Shown piece after piece: positions 6,038 to 8,689 of a stretch of DNA of 8,689 bases (positions are counted from its first letter, which is position 1; each line of letters begins with the position of its first letter). Below the pieces are notes generated by a model. It worked only from the letters and a program-made list of their open reading frames with translations. It had not been told where the DNA came from and did no database searches. The stretch is from GCA-002790615 sp964438025. Its GTDB lineage: Bacteria; Patescibacteriota; Minisyncoccia; Moranbacterales; UBA2206. The DNA is taken from the NCBI GenBank assembly GCA_964438025.1, contig CAYTIK010000032.1, forward strand, positions 1-8,689, read 5' to 3'. Both the position numbers and the translations under genes were made by a program.

Positions 6038-6160
6038 GCGAGCAAGGCCGCAGGGTTATTGTCGTTCCAGTCATTGTCGAGCCAGTTGTAGTTCCGATTC
6101 CACTGACTGTCGTTCCAGTAGAAGTAACGAACATAGAGATCACCATCGGCATCGTGAAAT
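6038..6160 (-). repeat. DGR template repeat (TR)
   Basis: This 123-bp segment aligns without gaps to 6557-6679 (offset 519). I count 23 differences, every one at a T on the plus strand, that is an adenine of the TR sense (minus) strand; 31 adenines are available and none of the 92 other bases differ. Changes are 20 A to G, 2 A to T and 1 A to C. On the minus strand it reads as adenine-rich AAC/AAT codons around Trp, Leu and Asp. Its 3' end (6038-6055) has no adenine and equals the VR end, serving as the initiation-of-homology segment. TR lies inside an open frame (6402 to 5986) whose product looks protein-like but is of unknown reality. Confidence 0.97.
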
Positions 6161-6407
6161 GTATAAAATGCTTTCGATACCACCACCCTTCGAATACTCT
6201 CAAGGTTGAATCTGATTCGTGATCTAAAATCACCTAACATTTTATACCAAGTATCTTCATTTTTTAAAAGTTCTTGCCTACCGTCAGGCAGATCTGCATA
6301 CATCACACTATTCCAAATCGTGATCGGGAATATTCCGGATTGTATGGATACTGGTTTCGACGGCGAGAAACCTTGGTCGCCCGCATATTTATCTACTTCC
6401 ATCTTGT

Positions 6408-6416
6408 ATTTTAGCA
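6408..6416 (-). promoter_or_regulatory. Possible extended -10 promoter for the TR RNA
   Basis: On the minus strand TGCTAAAAT follows directly after the terminator of the target gene and precedes the TR region. It fits an extended -10 (TGnTAAAAT). The -35 region would lie inside the terminator stem and is poor. The proposal is that TR RNA has its own start near 6400, about 240 bases upstream of TR. Confidence 0.3.
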
Positions 6417-6417
6417 C

Positions 6418-6451
6418 AAAAAAAGACCTCGCGCATTGTTGCAGGAGGTCT
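6418..6451 (-). terminator. Rho-independent terminator of the target gene
   Basis: On the minus strand AGACCTC pairs with GAGGTCT (7 bp, 6445-6451 with 6424-6430), with an inner TGC/GCA pairing, followed at once by seven T (6424-6418). It lies about 95 bases after the target stop codon and separates target mRNA from the TR/RT part. Confidence 0.85.
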
Positions 6452-6473
6452 GGAATTGTATTCGCACATTTCC

Positions 6474-6502
6474 GAAGCGTTGCGGAAAAATTTCCGCGCT
6501 TC
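6474..6502. repeat. Strong hairpin between VR and the terminator
   Basis: GCGGAAA (6482-6488) pairs with TTTCCGC (6491-6497), and the flanking GAAGC (6474-6478) pairs with GCTTC (6498-6502) with a short bulge. There is no U run, so it is not a terminator. In the Bordetella phage DGR a hairpin just downstream of VR helps target recognition; this one is 55 bases beyond VR, so the parallel is only suggestive. Confidence 0.5.
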
Positions 6503-6546
6503 AAGAACAAAGGACAAAGAATCCAAAAAATCAGAAGTTCTTAGTC

Positions 6547-6972
6547 CTAAGTACTCGCGAGCAAGGCCGCAGGGTCATCGCCGCCCCAGTCATCGTCGAG
6601 CCAGTCGCAGCCCCGACCCCACCGACCGTCGCCCCAGCAGAAGTAACGAACAAAGAGACCACCAACGGCACCGCGAAAGATAACGGCCCAGAAGAATATG
6701 AAGCGGGTATTCCCATTTTCATCCTTCTTCCAGTCTTCGGGTATGAAACTCGGATACTCCAGGAGAGCATCCATGATATTCGGGTGGAGCACGGGTTTTC
6801 CCGAAAGCTCTTCCCGAAACTCATGTCCCTGAATTACATTCCCGTCCTTTTGGCGTTTGGACTGATGAAGAATGACCTTGCGGCCATCGACATACAGTCC
6901 GTCTCCGCGCTTCTCAACTTTTACCCAGCCGTTGCCGATTTGAAATTCAATCTGCGCGCCATCGAAGGGCAA
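6547..6972 (-). CDS. DGR target protein with C-terminal variable lectin-like (CLec) domain
   Basis: This is the protein diversified by the DGR, probably a ligand-binding protein with a formylglycine-generating-enzyme/C-type-lectin-like fold. The 141-aa form begins at TTG 6972. The N-terminal part (GNGWVKVEKRGDGLYVDG, 13-30) is followed by a linker with HEFREELSGKPVLHPNIMDALLEY. The variable part comes last: GGLFVRYFCWGDGRWGRGCD and DWLDDDWGGDDPAALLAS (104-140), ending three codons before the TAG. TR would encode Asn where VR has Gly or Asp. The frame stays open upstream to about 7080 and still looks coding to about 7015 (SETIIRVNLDAPLKLP), but has no ATG, GTG or TTG there, so the true start is unsettled. 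No signal peptide is seen in this form. The gene is much richer in GC than its neighbours, partly because of A-to-G changes. Confidence 0.88.
   Translation of the reverse strand: MPFDGAQIEFQIGNGWVKVEKRGDGLYVDGRKVILHQSKRQKDGNVIQGHEFREELSGKPVLHPNIMDALLEYPSFIPEDWKKDENGNTRFIFFWAVIFRGAVGGLFVRYFCWGDGRWGRGCDWLDDDWGGDDPAALLAST
6557..6679 (-). repeat. DGR variable repeat (VR)
   Basis: This is the recipient copy of TR, covering about residues 98-139 of the target. All 23 differences from TR are at TR adenines. Many adenine-bearing codons change: AAC to GGC or GAC, AAT to GGT or GAT, AGT to GGT, CAG to CGG, TAC to TGC. The invariant GC-rich 3' end (6557-6574) matches TR and should be where cDNA integration starts. 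Homology stops at 6679, where non-adenine mismatches begin. Confidence 0.97.
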
Positions 6973-7055
6973 CTTGAGCGGTGCATCGAGATTGACCCTA
7001 ATAATGGTCTCACTGATGACAATGAAATAAGTACAAATTACGCTTATACAATCTA

Positions 7056-7105
7056 AAAAATTACGACATAAATTCAGCCTACGCTAAAACTGTGTCGTAA
7101 TTTTT
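7056..7105. terminator. Bidirectional terminator-like 13-bp inverted repeat
   Basis: AAAAATTACGACA (7056-7068) is the exact complement of TGTCGTAATTTTT (7093-7105). Read on the minus strand the stem ends in six T, and read on the plus strand in five T. The 24-base loop has a small AGC/GCT stem. It lies between the metalloprotease stop (7133) and the target gene, so it should end the protease transcript. Confidence 0.75.
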
Positions 7106-7132
7106 AATTTAATCTTTCAAGGACAATGGTAA

Positions 7133-8056
7133 TTAAAACTGGCAAGCTCGTTTAAGCTCTTGTAAGTCTTCCGGAGTGAGCGCCGGATTTTGCATCTCTT
7201 GCTCGCCCATTAAATAATACATAATGGCTTGCGGATTCTCTAAATGTCCCAGACCTAAAGCGTGGCCAAATTCATGGATTAAAGTCAAACGCAAATCGTC
7301 TTTTTCCTTATATTGATAGACATTTATTCCACCTCCGTCAAAAACTCCCTTTTCGAATTCCCGGCTTTCGCCATATTTGCTTTGATAAGTAGCCACATCC
7401 ATATTGTATTCAGAAATCACCTGATTTTCTTTTTTTACTACCTGATTAGTTTGAGTAGCCAAGCCGTTAATTTCCAGCCGCTGCTTTTCCAGATTACTTG
7501 CTAATCCTTTGAGTTTTTTTCTTTCTTTTTTTAAATCTGCATATTCATCTTCCGGCGCACCTCCTCGATCATTCCAATATTTTACATCTTTATTGTATTT
7601 TTTTAGCTCGGCCTCATAATTTGCCGCCTCTTTTTTATATTCTGCCAATTTTTTAATGTAAGCATTATTTAACGATCCATATTGATTAATCAGCGCCTCA
7701 CGTTCTGATTCTAAATTTTTTAAATCATTCCCTAGTTTTTCCGAATCGATTGTTTGCATTTGCCTTTCGTCAAAAATTAAATTTATTTTAAAAGTAGCCG
7801 TTTCATCATATTCAAAAAGATTGCGATTGGCTGATTTTTCCCACAACTCTTCCGCTTCGACTGTCAATAATTTGAATTCTTCCGCTGAAAGGTTGAATTG
7901 TGAATCAATTTGCCCTAGCGAATATTTTATTGACTGTCCACAAGGTTCTTTAATCAAAAAGTTTATTTCTTTCCCTAACCCGGCTTTTTGGACTATCCAA
8001 AAACCATTATAAAATAATGCTAGAATTATGATTGAAATTTTTATTATTTTTCCCAT
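7133..8056 (-). CDS. Membrane-anchored matrixin-type zinc metalloprotease with coiled coil
   Basis: The 307-aa protein starts with a basic N terminus and a hydrophobic segment (residues 4-23, IIKISIIILALFYNGFWIV) that should act as a signal anchor, placing the rest outside the membrane. Residues 60-100 resemble the first strands of the metzincin fold. Residues 105-225 are a long charged coiled coil (Lys/Glu/Asn/Leu-rich). The zinc site follows, HEFGHALGLGH (261-271; H261, H265, H271, catalytic E262), with the Met-turn IMYYLM (278-283). This is the HExxHxxGxxH + Met pattern of M10 matrixins. The coiled coil seems to be inserted inside the protease domain, which is odd. The start is ATG 8056 with a -10 box 6 bases upstream; the stop is TAA. 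Its substrate is unknown; it may process surface proteins. Confidence 0.88.
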   Translation of the reverse strand: MGKIIKISIIILALFYNGFWIVQKAGLGKEINFLIKEPCGQSIKYSLGQIDSQFNLSAEEFKLLTVEAEELWEKSANRNLFEYDETATFKINLIFDERQMQTIDSEKLGNDLKNLESEREALINQYGSLNNAYIKKLAEYKKEAANYEAELKKYNKDVKYWNDRGGAPEDEYADLKKERKKLKGLASNLEKQRLEINGLATQTNQVVKKENQVISEYNMDVATYQSKYGESREFEKGVFDGGGINVYQYKEKDDLRLTLIHEFGHALGLGHLENPQAIMYYLMGEQEMQNPALTPEDLQELKRACQF

Positions 8057-8062
8057 TTATTT

Positions 8063-8071
8063 ATTATACCA
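8063..8071 (-). promoter_or_regulatory. Extended -10 promoter of the metalloprotease, probably leaderless
   Basis: The minus strand reads TGGTATAAT, a perfect -10 with a TG extension, ending 6 bases before the ATG. Transcription would then begin at or next to the start codon, giving a leaderless mRNA, consistent with the lack of a Shine-Dalgarno site. The -35 is weak. Confidence 0.6.
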
Positions 8072-8105
8072 TTTTTTCCGTTTTTTAAGCCACTTTTTTA
8101 ATAAC

Positions 8106-8136
8106 GCAAAAACCCGCCTTTTAAGGGGGTTTTTGC
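8106..8136. terminator. Terminator hairpin with A/T tracts in the stem
   Basis: GCAAAAACCC (8106-8115) pairs perfectly with GGGTTTTTGC (8127-8136) around an 11-base loop. On the minus strand the GGG is followed by TTTTTGCG, so it can end the transcript of the two small ORFs on its right; it could also work in the other direction. Confidence 0.75.
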
Positions 8137-8159
8137 CTTACCAGCATTTGATTTGTTAA

Positions 8160-8261
8160 TCAAAAGTTGCTAATTTTTCTCGTATTCTGATCCGCCAGCT
8201 TCGCCATAGCCTCAAAGCCAGGCAAGCCGGTCAATTCATTAAACGAGACGTTCAAGGACAT
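8160..8261 (-). CDS. Small protein of 33 aa, unknown
   Basis: The ORF begins at ATG 8261 and ends with TGA. The product begins MSLNVSFNELTGLPGFE and continues to KISNF; no family is recognised. Support comes from its place: it starts 10 bases after the stop of the Lys-rich mini-gene, shares its promoter, and ends 24 bases before a terminator. Its composition is varied and protein-like, and GC is higher than the surrounding DNA. A Shine-Dalgarno-like AAAGGA lies about 15 bases upstream, rather far. If it is translated, TGA works as a stop in this organism. Confidence 0.45.
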   Translation of the reverse strand: MSLNVSFNELTGLPGFEAMAKLADQNTRKISNF

Positions 8262-8271
8262 TCAAAAAAGA

Positions 8272-8319
8272 CTATCCTTTTTTCTTCTTTTTTGCTGCTT
8301 TCTTTTTCTTCTTTGCCAT
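8272..8319 (-). CDS. 15-aa lysine/alanine peptide (MAKKKKKAAKKKKKG)
   Basis: The product is MAKKKKKAAKKKKKG, ending in TAG. It is preceded by GAAAGGACGGTGAACACAA, which carries purine-rich Shine-Dalgarno-like words (AAAGGA, GGTGA) that are unusual in this window, and by a consensus promoter 130 bases upstream. Very basic Lys/Ala peptides resemble histone-H1-like tails and could bind DNA or RNA; the function is not known. It could also be a leader peptide sensing lysine supply ahead of the 33-codon ORF. Confidence 0.5.
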   Translation of the reverse strand: MAKKKKKAAKKKKKG

Positions 8320-8352
8320 TTGTGTTCACCGTCCTTTCTATTTTTATTTTTT

Positions 8353-8372
8353 TCGAAGTTGTTGAACTTCGA
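8353..8372. repeat. 8-bp hairpin in the leader of the small-ORF operon
   Basis: TCGAAGTT and AACTTCGA pair perfectly around GTTG. It lies 33 bases upstream of the Lys-rich ORF start. On the plus strand it is followed by a short ATTTT, so it could be a weak terminator for that strand; on the minus strand it would be a leader structure. A second leader stem is CTATTTA/TAAATAG at 8415-8421 and 8431-8437. Confidence 0.5.
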
Positions 8373-8451
8373 TTTTATGCTTAATTTTTATTTTCGACCT
8401 TTTATTTTCCAAAACTATTTAAAAATTTTCTAAATAGCCTTGTTTGCTTAA

Positions 8452-8479
8452 ATTATACAACATCTAAATTAATTTGCAA
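8452..8479 (-). promoter_or_regulatory. Consensus promoter for the small ORFs
   Basis: On the minus strand TTGCAA (8479-8474), 16 bases, TATAAT (8457-8452). The start would be near 8445, leaving a leader of about 125 bases before the Lys-rich ORF. This is the best sigma70-like promoter in the window. Confidence 0.65.
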
Positions 8480-8489
8480 GAGAAAAAAG

Positions 8490-8498
8490 TTATCCACA
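8490..8498 (+). promoter_or_regulatory. Perfect DnaA box TTATCCACA
   Basis: The exact consensus DnaA box is followed by CCCCGT and AT-rich DNA. It lies 10 bases upstream of the small-ORF promoter. It may mark an origin or DnaA-controlled promoter, or be chance; I see no second perfect copy in the window. Confidence 0.4.
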
Positions 8499-8500
8499 CC

Positions 8501-8537
8501 CCGTAAAATGAAATTTTTTTCAAAAATTTCATCACGG
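8501..8537. repeat. Inverted repeat next to the DnaA box
   Basis: ATGAAATTTTT (8508-8518) pairs perfectly with AAAAATTTCAT (8522-8532), and the outer CCGT (8501-8504) with ACGG (8534-8537). It has no terminal U run outside the stem. Confidence 0.6.
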
Positions 8538-8541
8538 AGTA

Positions 8542-8584
8542 GTCGCGTGGTCACCATAGGCGACTTTACGCGACAGGTTGTTTT
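8542..8584. repeat. GC-rich inverted repeat GTCGCGT/ACGCGAC
   Basis: GTCGCGT (8542-8548) and ACGCGAC (8578-8584) are complementary; an inner GCGAC at 8570-8574 offers an alternative pairing. This is a GC island in very AT-rich DNA. The rest of 8585-8689 is AT-rich with T- and A-runs and no ORF or RNA gene that I can support. Confidence 0.45.
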
Positions 8585-8689
8585 CATAATTATTAAAAAA
8601 TATCTAAGATTCAATTTAAAATCATTTATTTTTCTTAATTTTAAATGAAATTAAAAAAATTTTAAAATTAATTTAAAAGTTCAATCTTT

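Noticed and set aside
6436..7056. Long plus-strand open frame across VR and the target gene
   Set aside because: It is the antisense of the target gene; the minus frame carries the recognisable target protein and TR/VR logic, the plus frame only low-complexity Pro/Ala/Arg text.
7056..7105. attC-like site or recombination site beside the DGR
   Set aside because: It shares none of the cassette core sequence and has T runs on both sides of a perfect stem, which is explained by a bidirectional terminator.

Overview
The window looks like chromosomal DNA of a small-genome, AT-rich bacterium, most likely of the Candidate Phyla Radiation (Patescibacteria, Parcubacteria-like). The clues are low GC, weak or absent Shine-Dalgarno sites, AT-rich repeat filler between and even inside housekeeping genes, a tiny Lys/Ala peptide gene, and a diversity-generating retroelement (DGR) with a compact four-helix Avd protein. 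This assignment is inference; there is no rRNA gene here.

Left part (1-1750): two genes point left, a hypothetical acidic protein and a metallo-beta-lactamase-fold hydrolase. Each lies in its own unit, bounded by sites that behave like integron attC sites. The two sites share a 20-base core, the complete one folds as R box / unpaired spacer / L box with one extrahelical G, and each unit's 3' end is complementary to its own 5' end. A candidate attI-like junction and a promoter-overlapping inverted repeat lead into a divergently transcribed tyrosine recombinase. That is the layout of an integron, although the recombinase lacks the insertion typical of IntI. The array continues beyond the left edge.

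Middle (1750-4665, + strand): the recombinase is followed after 8 bases by prfA (release factor 1), then prmC (methylase of the release-factor GGQ glutamine). prmC carries intergenic-type short repeats inside its coding sequence.

Right-centre (4649-7020): a complete DGR. From left to right it holds the reverse transcriptase (minus), avd (plus, divergent from RT), the template repeat TR (minus), a terminator, and the target gene ending in the variable repeat VR (minus). TR and VR are 123 bp each and differ at 23 positions, all of them adenines of the TR sense strand; none of the 92 other positions differ. The RT copies the TR RNA with adenine mutagenesis, helped by Avd, and the cDNA replaces VR, diversifying the C-terminal lectin-like domain of the target. 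Avd is encoded antisense to the TR-to-RT transcript, which is unusual.

Right end (7056-8689, minus strand): a bidirectional terminator, a membrane-anchored coiled-coil matrixin-type metalloprotease with a probably leaderless promoter, another terminator, and two very small ORFs (33 and 15 codons) behind a good promoter. An AT-rich region with a perfect DnaA box and two inverted repeats completes the window.
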